This document shows, piece by piece, positions 44,220 through 56,211 of a stretch of 64,000 nt of DNA. The position numbers and the translations under genes were made by a program. This DNA is from Adiantum capillus-veneris (lineage: Eukaryota > Streptophyta > Polypodiopsida > Polypodiales > Pteridaceae). Positions within the stretch are counted from its first letter, which is position 1, and every line of letters starts with the position of its first letter. The stretch lies in assembly GCA_014529385.2 (NCBI GenBank), contig CM043944.1:50664768-50728767 (forward strand), written 5' to 3'. The notes below the pieces were generated by a model. The model saw nothing but the letters and a program-made list of their open reading frames with translations, did no database searches and was not told the origin of the DNA.

Positions 44220-44985
44220 ACCTGGATAGAGTACTCACCTTCGGATTGACATGTCATCAATTTCCACTTGATTCGATAACAACTTTCTGTCAAGCCACCG
44301 ATTCCTTGTTTGCAACCTGATTCCTGTAAAAATTTGATCAAGTTAGCTATTCTTCTATAAAGACAGTAGAGTTTTTGCTAACTCTCGTGATTGGTCTATG
44401 TGTATCACTTCAAATCAAGCTATGAGAGTCAAAAATTGACTTTTAGATTCGACTTTAGCAAACAATCAAAGGATTAATCTGCAACGTAGAAACTGAGTGA
44501 ACATGTACCAATTTTGATTTGATTGAACACAAAATTTCCCGGTGGCTTTGTGTTATGTTGGCCTAACACTTTACAAGTTCAAAAGTCAAAATTGATGTCC
44601 CTGCGTAGCAGTAGTAAATAATCGCGATTATTTACTTTTGCTAGTTTTTGCACTTTTTGGATTGGTGTGGCAAGTATACAACCTGTTAAAGTCCCTGGAC
44701 AAGTTTCATCAAGTTTGGACAAAATCTAATCAAGTTTATCAATTGTTTTGTGTCCGTAGACTCTGATTTCAAGAATCTGGCTTAAGTCTCACTTTTATGA
44801 TCCAAAAATTCACCAAAATTGATTTGTGAGGTCTACTTGATATTCTTGACCTTGTGGTATACTCAAATGTGCAAGATTGTCACTTTTTGAAGTAGATGTA
44901 AATAATCATGATTATTTACTCCAGCTATATTTTTGCAACTTTTTGTCCCAACTTTGACATGGATCTATTAAGCACCTCAAGTTTT
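44220..44985 (-). repeat. Gypsy 5' LTR-like and leader sequence, proximal part
   Basis: Matches 55450-56200 on the opposite strand, for example TTTTTACAGGAATCAGGTTG and CCAACATAACACAAAGCC. It carries palindromes at 44614-44635 and 44898-44919. It is interrupted at 44985 by the nested element. Confidence 0.7.
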
Positions 44986-45244
44986 TTGGGTTCAAGCCCT
45001 TTGTCGGTCAGCCCATGAGAACAAGTCTCAAGGCATGTAGCTATAGACCATCAGTTAGTGGAGTTTGCATGAGCAAAAGGTGTGGTTGATATCACCTTTC
45101 AAAACTATGTAAAGACTTCTTTTTTAATGGAATTAGTAGTAGCGTGTTTATTTTGCTTTGGCTTGTGTGGAATCTCTCTCTCTCTCTCTCCATCTCTTGT
45201 CCTCTGCATCACCACACAGCTCCTCGCCATGGCCCTCAGGCGGC
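44986..45244 (+). repeat. 5' LTR of the nested element
   Basis: Nearly identical to 47623-47939 apart from the CT-run length. Confidence 0.8.
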
Positions 45245-45271
45245 ATCCTCCCTAGCTCCAACCCCAACAAC

Positions 45272-45285
45272 TGGTATCAGAGCCC
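45272..45285 (+). promoter_or_regulatory. Primer-binding site, initiator tRNA-Met
   Basis: TGGTATCAGAGCCC on the plus strand. Confidence 0.85.
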
Positions 45286-45587
45286 TACCGGGCCTCGGCT
45301 CTCGACCCTCGATGTTAGGTGGCGAGGCTATGGTGGGTGATACCTTGGGCAGGCCATGGCGAGATAGACGATAGAAGCAGAGAAGGAGAGAGAGAAAGAG
45401 AGCAAATACAACACAGAGGAAACAAAAAATCAACGCTATTCTTGATTATGATTCCTTTGTAAAAACCTTACAATATATAATAAAAGTGTCATGCACAGTC
45501 CAAATAGATTGGTCTTTCCTCTGCATGCTATAAGGAGAGTTTTCCATGGGCTTAGACCACTAAATCTGGGCTTGAATACCTAACAGG

Positions 45588-45937
45588 CCCCCCCTCAAGC
45601 CCAAACTAGATAGACCACTCTCATGATATCTCGAGTTTTTGGTATACTAGGCAACCGTGAGTTTTAGGTTCTCTCACAGCCAAGGATTTTTGGTGTATCC
45701 ATAACCTGGTGGTATGATAGTAAAACCTCCCTTGAACAGATAGGGTGTAGGTCAATAAATGGAGTTTTTGGTTCACTACCAAACCTTGGGTTTTAAGATG
45801 TACCCAGTAACCTTATGAGAAGTGAGACAAAAAATGGGCTGAGAACAAAACTAGTAATTTGGGAGGTCTTACCACTCATGTGTTGCAGTGTCTATAGCCC
45901 GTACAAATTTTCATCATTGAATGACTGACAACAGACA
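45588..45937. repeat. Inverted repeat, left arm
   Basis: CCCCTCAAGCCCAAACTAG and the following 340 bases are the diverged reverse complement of 47267-47620, including GTGTAGG, CAAACCTTGGGTTT and TACCCAGTAACC blocks. It probably marks the 3' part of a second copy inserted in the opposite orientation. Confidence 0.75.
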
Positions 45938-46547
45938 AATTAAAAGTGGCTTTGACTAAAAACTGTATGATGTTGTTGACAATAGACAAAAGATGACAAA
46001 TCTATGACCCTAAATTGCAATCTCGAAGAAGATCTTCATGTGTAGCATTTGTTGATGTACCAAAAGCTCGAAGCAAAGTTTTGAAAAAGTCATAGGTGGC
46101 TTGCTTATCATGTGAGCTATGATTTTTGGATAAGCCTTGTTGCTCTTCTTCGACATCACTTTTATCGGGCACAATTATCGTTGTCAAGCCGATGGAAGTG
46201 CCACAAGATGCTCTTGAATCGGCTTCTAGATGCTTTCACTTCTGGAGTATTGCCAGCTTTTTGAAATGCTGCAAATATTGCCAAAAGAATGCTCCTTTAC
46301 TTGTTGCTTTTCGAGATGCTGTGTTGTGCAAAGTTTCCCTATTAACAAGCTTAACTGCTACCTTTTGATATGCTCGCTAAAATCCCTGCTTGGAGCACCT
46401 AGGGCCTCTGCAGCGTGTTGAAACGCTATGTCTGCAGCTTGAGATGCTGCCTAGGACTCGCCAGCAGCTTTTTGCACCAAGCGCTCCCTGCTTTGGCATG
46501 TTGCCATGCAAACTTTACTTTAACTGGATCTCTACTTTACCATAGCC

Positions 46548-46700
46548 TCGAATCTCTCTCTCTCTCTCTCTCCATCTCTCGTCCTCTACAACACCACACA
46601 GCTCCTTGCCATGGCCCTAAGGCGGCATCCTCCCTAGATCCAACCCCAACAATTGGTATCAGAGCCCTACCGGGCCTCGGCTCTCGGCCGTGGACTCAGC
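46548..46700 (+). repeat. Third LTR 3' end with primer-binding site
   Basis: GAATCTCTCTCT, CACCACACAGCTCCT, CGGCATCCTCCCTAG and CAACAATTGGTATCAGAGCC repeat the 3' end of the nested element's LTR and primer site (TGGTATCAGAGCCC at 46654-46667), with changes. The start of this LTR is missing. Confidence 0.7.
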
Positions 46701-47266
46701 GCACGGGAACTGCTGCCTGCTGCTATCTGTAGAGAGGAAGGACGCGCAGTCGACCTACTGCAAGCCCAACAAAATCGACATCAGGTTGTTCACCCTGGCT
46801 GAAGGAGCGATTTTCGACACTACAGCCTCTGCCAACTCGGCCTCTTGAGCCCGCTGTGAGAGAAACCATCCACAACACTCTGTCGGCGACTTTTGCTACA
46901 GAGAACGCATAGTTTTTTCTTTTCTTGGGTGTTCACACCATTTTGAAAATAGTGGTCAACTTGAATTATTCAACCAAGAGGACCATCCCACTCTTCTCAA
47001 GTCGGTGTGTGACTCGACCAAGGTCTTGACGACGGTGGTGATTAAGCTCATATTGACAAGGACAATGAAAGCGGGTTTTCTACCATGACGAATAATTCGG
47101 AGTTGAAGATTCATACATGGCATCAAACATCGACAAGATTGCCGACGGTGACCACTTTACATCATCCATTAGAGAATATTTACATGATGAGTGTTCTAGA
47201 TTTCTCATGTTTTGTTTGTCAACATAATCATATTCTTTCTAGTTCAAGCCGCCTTTTACATTATTT

Positions 47267-47620
47267 GTTGTCAGTTATTATCATATCAAAATTTGTACGG
47301 GTTATAGACACTACCACGACAACCAAGTGGTAAGACCTCCCAAAAGTATTTGTTCTCATGCCATTTTGTCCTACTTCTCATGAGGTTACTGGGTACACCT
47401 TAAACCCAAGGTTTGGCAGTGAACCAAAAACTCCATTTTTGGTAGCTACATATTTGGCCTACACCCTGTTTGTTCAAGGAGGGGTTACAGACATAGCACC
47501 AGGTTATGGATAAACCAGAAATCCTTGGTTGTGAGAAAACCTAATACTCACGGTTGACGAGTACACCAAAAACTTGAGGTATCATGAGTTGCTTGTCTAG
47601 TTCGGGCTTGAGGGGGGGAT
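47267..47620. repeat. Inverted repeat, right arm
   Basis: Partner of 45588-45937. It ends at the polypurine tract before the right LTR. Confidence 0.75.
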
Positions 47621-47622
47621 TG

Positions 47623-47807
47623 TTGGGTTCAAGCCCTTTGTCGGTCAGCCCGTGAGAACAAGTCTCAAGGCATGTAGCTATAGACCATCAGTTAGTGGAC
47701 TTTGCATGAGCAAAAGGTGTGGTTGATATCACCTTTCAAAACTATGTAAAGACTTCTTTTTTAATGGAATTAGTAGTAGCGTGTTATTTTTGCTTTGGCT
47801 TGTGTGG

Positions 47808-47896
<89 letters not shown>

Positions 47897-47939
47897 CTCT
47901 GCAGCACCACACAGCTCCTCGCCATGGCCCTCAGGCGGC
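47623..47939 (+). repeat. 3' LTR of the nested element, with long (CT)n
   Basis: Partner of 44986-45244. About 41 CT units at 47811-47893. Confidence 0.8.
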
Positions 47940-49620
47940 CAAGTTTCATCAACTTTGAATAATTTTTGGTCAAATGGTCATCGATTTTCTGTCCAGAGAC
48001 TAACTTTGCAAATTTAGTCACAATTTTCAATCCAGTGATCCAGTTGTTACCAAATTTGGTTTGTGGGGCTTATTACAACATGATTAAACTAGTGGTAAGC
48101 TGACTTGGTCAAAAAAGTTAAAAAATGGGACAGATGTAAATAATTGCAATTATTTACAACTGGCAATTTTTTGCATCTTTTTGGTCAACTAAGCATGTAC
48201 ACATGTTAATCACATCAATATAAGCCTATGAATCAAATTTCAACAAGTTTGGGCAAATTTTCCCAATTTACACTCAAGATTCAAAAAGTCAATACAAACT
48301 TTAGTTTTTACCCAGTTTTTGCCAGTTTAGTGATCCAAACCTTTTGGGCTTTTACAAAAGTTGTTTGTACACATGCAATGAGTCAATGGTATGAACCTTG
48401 GTCAATTTGGAGCAGAAAGTTAATAATCACGATTATTAACTTCAGGCTTGAAAAGAACACTCTTTTGCAATTTCTTCAAAGACAGTCTTTACATGAACTA
48501 TTTTAAGCCTATGAATCAAGTCAAAACTTAGTTTGGCCTAAAATGTAAAGAAAAAGTAAGTAATCTGAGTTTTTGCGAACTCTTGAAATTTTTACCTCGA
48601 AGTGTCCTTGAGCTTATCAACTAGTTCAGACAACTTTTAAGCTTACTCTCCAATCTGATTGAGTGGTTGCGAGTCTTTTCGTGCTATTTCTAGCTGTAGA
48701 CCTGAAATTCTCACACTTGATTCTTTTAGAGAGCGCAATGTTTTGAAATCCACTTCGGATCCTATTTACCCTACTCCTAGATTCTCATGCAATGGGGTTA
48801 TGAAAAGTGTCCACAAACACTTGTTTTCTTGTCTTTTATGTTTTCGTGAGCATTGATGTTAAGACTTGTCTAGTCTACCAATCATTCTCAAAATCCTAAT
48901 TTATTTCTACAATCCTACAATCCTAAAGACACTTGACAAGTACGATTACTTCCAAGCTACCTCTACACAGCAAAAGACGACAACTTTAAGCTATACAATT
49001 TCTAAAAGAAAGTTTTTACTCTAGGAGATTCTAGAGGAAGTTAAAGGATAACTTCACAAGACGCTTGTGGTTTTCCTTAGTTTAGGTCCCTTCGATCCCC
49101 GGCAGTGGTGTCAAATGTGGGATGCATGTCTAACCTCACCATCCTATCTTATTGTAGTATTAGTGAGAACCACGATTAAATTGTCAATCCATGGGATGAA
49201 GCTGACTCGACTAGTGCATGGAGGCTACAAGAGGTTGTCAATCTCTCAGAAAACAACTAACAACTCACATCTAACTCGGGCTACACTCAAGTGACTGAAA
49301 TCACCAAAAGCCAATTGCTCATTGGCAAACAAATCACATCCGTTACAACATCAAATGACATCCAAATGAAACAAAACTTCTAGGACATGTTTATAAGACC
49401 AAAGCACACATGCTCATGGTCTCAAACCCCATTTTAGGTCAAGTTCCAAAATCGTGATTATTAACAGCAGTGGATTTTTGACCTAGTCGTTTTCGACCCA
49501 GAATGCATCTAAATGCTGAGCAATGATGCCCCAATACCCCACTTATGCTTAGTTTTTTATTTGAAAGTGTAAATTCCTAGTTATGATGAAATTAGACCAC
49601 GGGTCGGTGATGCCAAAGCT
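47940..49620 (-). repeat. Gypsy LTR-like sequence, distal part
   Basis: Resumes after the nested element with AAGTTTCATCAACTTTG, matching AAGTTTCATCAAGTTTGG at 44701. Palindromes at 48136-48157 and 48419-48440 are 283 bp apart, and a half copy lies at 49448-49465. No coding sequence. The outer border is not visible. Confidence 0.6.
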
Positions 49621-50041
49621 ACGAAATACTGTGATGTGTTTATGTCAATGCGTAGAGTTCTTACCTGTGGTTGCAATGCAACAAACGCGACTGCAATGTG
49701 ACAATCGAAGAGGGAGTAGGAAGCGCGAGAAGGAGAGGAGTAAGCACTATTAACTCATGCTGTGTATTTCATTATCCAAAACTTAAAAATAACTTACAAA
49801 AATTGGCTTTTATACCTTAGCCAAGGTTTTTTGGTGGTCAAAAATAATAATCTGGGAGTTCCACCAAAGATGGGTAATGACAGGTTGATACAATTTAGAA
49901 GCTTGTAGCCCCGCCTCATTAATTACAAAGCTTATTCAAGAAAATAGGAGTTACAATATTCCCGATTTATAAAAAATAATAAGTGTTTTACAATGAGAAC
50001 TCCAAAAAATGGTATCTGTGGTATCGATGTTAGCTTACTGC

Positions 50042-50085
<44 letters not shown>

Positions 50086-50467
50086 ACACACACACACTCA
50101 GGCACTAGTATATATACACACTCCCACATTGATAGGAACCTCTCCACGATCCTGAGAGGGTTCACTATATGTAGATCCTACATAGCATGTGCACTCAAGG
50201 ATTATTTTCAAACCGCCTTGTAGATTTTCCATGAATAGAACACACCCTTTTCCCATCTTATTTGTGTAGAATTCCTTTGTTTGATACCCTTCTGTATGTT
50301 AAAAAAGGGAAAAATATTTGGTTAGAAAACCCCTTATATTAAACTCATCTGGTATATTAACATATTCATGGATGACCCCCGATCCACAATCCTAGAAGGC
50401 AATTCACATAAGCAAATGTGCTCCAGCCAAATCTGACAATGGGCTACCCACAAACCTTCTCTTTGTT

Positions 50468-50512
<45 letters not shown>

Positions 50513-50982
50513 CCCCCAAACGATAAACTTGAACTGCATCTAGAGTTGGTACATGGATAGTCTCTGAGGGGGTCACTCAAAAATATGTATGATATTTACA
50601 TGAGTTCAACAGAAGGGGTCTATTTCTCTTAAAAATCTACAAAAAGGGTATCCTGAATTAAAAAAGTGAATATTTAGGTATATGAGGTGACTTTTATTCA
50701 AGAAAGGTGGTACATAAGGGGCCCCTATATACATAGGAGAATGTAGAATAAGGGGTTTTATAAATACCTTGTGAATGCACGTGCTATATTGGATTGCTAT
50801 ATAGTGACACCCCCCCCCCCCCCGAGGATAGCCCAACTTTGTTGTAAGTAGGCGAGCTTCTCTCTTTTCGTGAAACATACTCAACGTTCAAGTTTTTTTT
50901 TCGTGTCTCTCTTGTGGGCAGCCATGTGCGTACACATACAACTTTTTTCTACTCTCTTCTTCTTGTTGATCAATGCCCCTCT

Positions 50983-51067
<85 letters not shown>

Positions 51068-51173
51068 ACGTGTTGGTAGGAGCCTCTCCACAATCCCAAA
51101 AGGTGATTCACATAAGAAAAGATGCTCTAATCAAATCTAGCAGTGGGCTATCCATGAGGCTCCTCTCTTTGCC

Positions 51174-51256
<83 letters not shown>

Positions 51257-52197
51257 CCCCCCCCGAAACAAACTTGAATTGCATCTAGCAATGGCACATG
51301 CATTGCCTAGCTTTTCTGTAAATAGGCGAGTCCTCCTCTCTTCAGAGAGGAAGGGTAGCAACAGAGATGCCTAGCATTCAACAATTTTTCAAGAACTTTA
51401 AGAAAGAGTATAGACGTTGGTGAGCCAAAGTTGGTATGTGCTTTGAGGTGTGCTATTCAATGCTCAGGCTGCATACAGGTGCAAGCTAGAGATCTAAAGT
51501 AGGTATGAAGGCCCTGGGCAGGCAAGTAGTAGCGGAGATGTATGTGTGATGCGGTTTTTTAGGCTAAGAAGCCCCTACCTGTTGGGAAGCCAATGGTGCA
51601 GAGAGGAACCAACGAGGGCTTGCCCCCATGTATTTGTGTGAAGTAAGCTTGGATGGTGTGATGTTTGTCGAAATGGACATGTTTTGGCGCTCGTGCTCCT
51701 GTAAAGAGGTATTTTTGAAGAAATAGAGCATTCATTGCCCCATGTTGGTGTCAATTCTCCCCTTCCCCGTTCTCTTTCTCCTTCTCTTGTCTTTGGCTCG
51801 TGGTGTCGGTTTGTGGAAGTGTGTGCCCACACGAACCGATGGTTTCTGGTTTGTGGAGAGAGTGAGTCAGAGAATTGGTGTGTGCATCGAGAGGGTAGAG
51901 ATGGGCAATAGTGGAATGTGAGTGCGGTGTGGTATTCTATCAACGTGTGTGCGTTGTGTTGTGTGCAAAAGGTGTTTTGCCTGTGCAAGTGTGTAGAGTA
52001 TTGAAGGTGAACTCTAGTGAACTAGGGTGCTGTGTACATCTTAGGCTATAGAGAGTCAATCGATTTGTGTGTCGGGTGTGTTTCGCCTTTCCACCTCTCC
52101 ATCTTCTGGTGCCCCCACGGAGGAGCGGAGTGGTGATCCTGTATGAAGACAAAGTGGTGATTTTGGTGGTGCCAAAAGTGCAGCCTTTGAAGAGCAA
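49621..52197. other. Gene-free, microsatellite-rich tract
   Basis: No protein recognised. It contains (AC)n at 50042-50097, (CT)n plus C run at 50469-50519, a C run at 50810-50823, (CT)n-(CA)n at 50984-51064 and (CT)n plus C run at 51175-51264. Sequence around 50380-50560 recurs at 51085-51300 (TCCACAATCC, GATTCACATAAG, AAACTTGAATTGCATCTAG). Confidence 0.6.
50380..51300. repeat. Diverged direct duplication with (CT)n
   Basis: The blocks TCCACAATCC, TTCACATAAG, TGGGCTA, (CT)n with a C run, and TTGAAyTGCATCTAG occur in the same order at 50385-50555 and 51088-51290. Confidence 0.65.
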
Positions 52198-52425
52198 GTG
52201 CTACTAGAGATGGCCTGGACAGGTTTTCCATTTTTCATTGAGGTTGAAGATGCAAAGGTTTGGCTTCAAGATTATGGGTTGTTTTTGCTGGAGAGCAGTG
52301 TGTCAAGAGAAGATAGTGCGGTTTATGTGTTCCCGCTCCTCGTTCGTGGTAAAGTGAGGCTATTGTTTAATGGCCTACATGAAGAAGAAAATACCGATTG
52401 CAAATCCCTTGAAATGGCTTTTTGA
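52198..52425 (+). pseudogene. Possible retrotransposon gag fragment
   Basis: 75 codons: FFIEVEDAKVWLQDYGLFLL, then FPLLVRGKVRLLFNGLHEEE. The helical layout resembles the N-terminal half of gypsy gag cores (VxxWLxxF, LLxGxAxxWF). It is short and without a conserved signature, so tentative. Confidence 0.3.
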
Positions 52426-52553
52426 AGAAAATTTGTAGCGCATGCGTAGTGCACCACTGATCCTCACAGTGGCAGATAGGCAGAGGAGGGGGAGCACGAT
52501 GCTTCACATCCCTGAGAGGGTCTTGTTGGACTCTCCACTCAGAGAGCGAGTGG

Positions 52554-53026
52554 AGGCTCTTTGGCATTAGGTGAAATTTGGACGCACAAAGGGGCCCTTT
52601 AAGGAGTTTGACTTTACTTCTCTCTACCAAAACGGGCGCATGGATAATTTTTTGCAAACAAACTCCAAAGTTGGCGGAGGTTTGACAGTTAGAATGTCCT
52701 CTTCAAGCTCTATCTACTGATATATAGCACGCCATGAGATCCCTCATATTTTAAAAGATTCTTTTTTTGATTCACCTATGATGTGACAACTTTGCGGAAT
52801 CTAAGTGAATCAAAAAAACAATCTTCTAAAATATGAGGAATTTCATGGTGTGTTATATATCAATAGATAGAGCTTGAAGAAGACATTCTAACTGTCAAAC
52901 CTACGCCAACTTTGGAGTTTGTTTGCAAAAAATTATCCATGCGCCCGTTTTGGTAGAGAGAGGTAAAGTCAAACTGCTTAAAGGGCCCCTTTGTGAGTCC
53001 AAATTTCACCTAATGACAGAGAGCTT
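52554..53026. repeat. Long near-perfect hairpin (foldback) with 222-bp arms
   Basis: The arms 52554-52775 and 52805-53026 are reverse complements of equal length with scattered mismatches and no indels. They end at GATTCAC and GTGAATC around a 29-base loop. The arms include AAACTCCAAAGTTGGCG on one side and CGCCAACTTTGGAGTTT-like sequence on the other. Confidence 0.92.
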
Positions 53027-55440
53027 ATACATGCAGGATTCTCCTGCTCACAAATTGGCCTTAGGACTAGCTCAACTTAGTCGATTCTTTCTTCAGGAGT
53101 CTTTGGCTTGCCTGGCTCTAGTGAGAGAGGAGGAGTAGCGTCTCCGACGGGGCGTTGCTTCCTTGCAGAGGATGGAGGAGCAGCATCCAGACAATCCTTG
53201 GTTTGAGGAGCAGTTACAGCAGGCTCGCGAGGAGCTTGTTAGCACAGAGGAGCGGTGCTATGAGTTTGCTTTCCATTGACAGGCATCTTAGTGGATGCAG
53301 GTGGGTGACATAGGTGACTGGTGCTTTGTTTGAGGTAGTGGGACCTCAACATACACATGACAAGGTCAATCAGTTGAGGAGGCCCAATGGGTCAATTGCT
53401 TCTGAGCCAGAGGACATGCGTGCAATTGCTACACTGGTCTAGTCCAAGACCCTGGCTCAAGTCCTTGACCCCCTAGGTGGAGCCTTTCTCCTTAGAATCA
53501 TTGTCCTGACATTACTCCCCCCTTGGAAAAGTGTTTTCGTCCTTGAAAACAAGAGTGCTGATACACTAATGTTTTCCATTGTGGCATCCTTCATGGATCC
53601 AACGACTTTTACCATGAGTTACTGTCTGTAGAGCCTCAGTCAGAGCGTCAGGATGCATGCAAAGAGTAGGTGTGGGCATAGATGCCTTGTCTTGTGGCTG
53701 AGGAGATGCGTGAGAGGCTTGAGCTGCCACTTCAGCTTGAGGAGTTGCACACGGCTCTTAGTGCACTCTCCCGTGGTAGCTGTCCAGGTGAGGATGGCTT
53801 GACTTCGAGTTTTTTCTTGGAGTATTGGGACTTGCTTGGCCCAGATCTCTGTAGTGCTTTTCATTACATCTTGCACACAGGAGAGATGCCTGACAGCATG
53901 AGTGAGGGCATGATCTACCTCCTTGGATGAGATTCGACAGTGGTGCCCCATCACCATCCTCAAATCAGCCTACAAAATTCTTGCTAAGGCTCTCAATTTG
54001 AGGATTCAGCCACTTCTAGAGAGCCTTATACATGGGACCCAGACAATTTTTGTCAAGGAGTGTAGTATCCTTGACAACATCTTTAATTTTTGGGAGGCTT
54101 CTGCCCTAGCGCGGCTCTGTGGTGAGGATCTGGTGATTCTTCTTCTCGATTTTGAGAAGGCCTACGATAGAGTTGGCTGGGACTTTTTGGAGGGCACTCT
54201 ACACAGGATGGGCTTCTCAGATGCTTGGATCAGAGGGGTATTAGCTTTGTATAGATGGGCACACAGTCAGGTACTATTGTCAAGAGGTAGAGGTGATCGT
54301 TTCATGCTCACATGTTCGGTCAGATAGGGCTGCCCTCTTGCCCCCTTCCTCTTTCTGTTCTATGCTGAGGTGATAGCAGTTGTTTGGTGTCATAGTAGAT
54401 TGGTTTATGGGGCTTAACACTTCCTATTTGGGGAGATGAGCTACTGGACACTGAGTTTGCAGACGACTTAGCCTTGTACTTGGATGGCTAGGAGGCCAAT
54501 CTTCACAGGTGTGAGCAGGCTCTAGAGAACGCACTGATCAACTGGAGAAAGACAGTGGCTTTCTTGGTTGGTAGTCCGATTGGATGCTAGGTGAGGGTTT
54601 CGGGTGGATTCCCCTAGGGACTGCAATTCGGTACTTGGTCAGTCAGGTTGGTTTGGACTTGTCTCCCGATAAGAAGATTGCTCTCCTCCTCCTGTCTATC
54701 AGGAGAAGTTGTTACATTGGAGCTCCGCACGACTTTCTCTGGCAGGAAGAGTTGTAGTGGCCAACCAGGTGTTGTTGGCTACTATGTGGTACATCACTTC
54801 TTGCTGGATCTTCTCGAGTTCTTGTATCAGACAGGTAGAGAGGCTGATCAGGAACTTCCTTTGTTCAGGGCGTGACACTCAGATAGCCCAGGCCAAAGTG
54901 GCTTGGCACGTCATCACTCTTCCTTGTTCTCAGGGAGGGCTTGGGATCATAGACCCAACACAGCAGAGCAGAGCCCTTCTTGGGAAGTTCATCATCAAAG
55001 GACTTCTTCCAGGTGAGGATCCCTGGAAGGAGTTCTTGCTACAGTGGCTTCGTGCTAGGGTGCCTCAGACTGGAGGCCCTTGGCGACCTTCGACTAGATG
55101 GATCTTGATAGAGATGCGCAGAGTTGGCTTGAGCAGGAGACTGGAGGACCACTTCACTGAGAGTTTTCTTTGACCTTGGGAGCATTTGCGGCGAGGCTTG
55201 GAGTAGCGTCAGCCTACTTGCATGGAGGAGCACCTGAGACAGTCCTTTGTTTGGAACCCCATGGTTAGCACTCCGAGAGGCCACTTGGTTGGTAGTAGGC
55301 CACATGTTTCTTGGGGTCCCATGGCAATGGGTCCAGCACGCTCTTTATGTGACTGGTTACAATTTTCAGGCTTGTCAGAGGAGCTGTAGGGCTTTCAACT
55401 ACATGGGAGAAGAGGGGTGGAGATCATGTGCCAGGAAATC
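53027..55440 (+). pseudogene. L1-like LINE ORF2 remnant (reverse transcriptase)
   Basis: RT motifs in order but across frames with many stops: LEELHTALSALSRGSCPGED and HTGEMPDSMSEGMIYLL (53682-53930); WCPITILKSAYKILAKALN, VILLLDFEKAYDRVGWDFLE (53923-54327); EFADDLALYLDG with the catalytic DD near 54456; SLAGRVVVANQVLLATMWYI and KVAWHVITLPCSQGGLGIID (54709-55173). It differs from the LINE at 17-21 kb and looks like the plant L1 clade. The endonuclease is not visible upstream. It was probably 5'-truncated or broken by the hairpin. Confidence 0.8.
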
Positions 55441-55449
55441 TCAGAGGTA

Positions 55450-56205
55450 GTACCAACTGAGTGGCTCACAAAAGTGAGAATTAAGCCAGATTCTTGAAAA
55501 CTGAGTTGACAAATTGAACAAATTTTGTCCAAACTTAGTGAAACTTGTCCAGAGACCTTAACAAGTTGCATACTTGGAAAATCAAGCCAGAGAGTGCAAA
55601 AAACCGAGAAAATCAAATAATCATGATTATTTACTACTGATACATAGAGACAAACTTTTTGAATGTTGAACTTGTACGGACACAAAACAGTTGTTGATAA
55701 ATTGAACAAATTTTGTCCAAACTTAGTGAAACTTGTCCAGAGACCTTAACAAGTTGCATACTTGGAAAATCAAGCCAGAAAGTGCAAAAAACCGAGAAAA
55801 TCAAATAATCATGATTATTTACTACTGATACATAGAGACAAACTTTTTGAATGTTGAACTTGTACGTTGTTAGACCAACATAATACAAGGCCACCGGGCA
55901 ATTTTGGGTTCAATCGGATCCAAATTAGTACATGTTCACTCAGTTTTCAAATTGCATATTAGTCCTTTGGATTTTTGCAAAAATAGAATCTAAAATTCTC
56001 AACTGCTGACTCACTTAGCTCGATTTGAAGTGATACACATAGACCAGTCACAATAGTTAGCAAAACTATACAGACTTTGTGAAAGAATAGCTAACTTGAT
56101 TAAGATTGATACAGGAATCAGGTTGCAACAAGGAATTGAAAGCTTGACAAAAGTTGCAATCAAGTCAATCTAACGGCGGTAAGTACTCTATCCAGAGCTT
56201 CAAAA
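55450..56205 (+). repeat. Gypsy 5' LTR-like and leader sequence of the plus copy
   Basis: Matches 44220-44810 in reverse complement (AATTAAGCCAGATTCTTGAA, CCAACATAATACAAGGCC, ATACAGGAATCAGGTTGC). Palindromes lie at 55613-55634 and 55801-55822. LINE debris adjoins at about 55440, so the outer LTR part is missing. Confidence 0.75.
55491..55866 (+). repeat. 188-bp tandem duplication in the LTR-like region
   Basis: AAATTGAACAAATTTTGTCC starts at 55511 and 55699; both palindromes and CTTGTACG ends are 188 bp apart. The minus copy has a single unit. Confidence 0.9.
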
Positions 56206-56211
56206 GTCTAT

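Larger units (their letters stand above)
44978..47946 (+). mobile_element. Nested non-autonomous LTR element (LARD/TRIM-like)
   Basis: LTR-like repeats at 44986-45244 and 47623-47939 start TTGGGTTCAAGC, share GGTCAGCCC and ATGTAGCTATAGACCATCAG, and end CCCTCAGGCGGC. The outer flanks repeat CAAGTTT (44978-44984, 47940-47946). TGGTATCAGAGCCC at 45272-45285 is a tRNA-Met primer site 28 bp after the LTR, and GAGGGGGGGATTG at about 47611 a polypurine tract. The inside codes for nothing I recognise. It contains a second LTR end and a large inverted repeat. The (CT)n inside the LTR differs in length: about 8 units on the left and about 41 on the right. Confidence 0.8.

Noticed and set aside
44614-48440. 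CRISPR array from repeated palindromes
   Set aside because: Only a few copies, 284-bp spacing and plant retroelement context. CRISPR repeats have short regular spacers and occur in prokaryotes.
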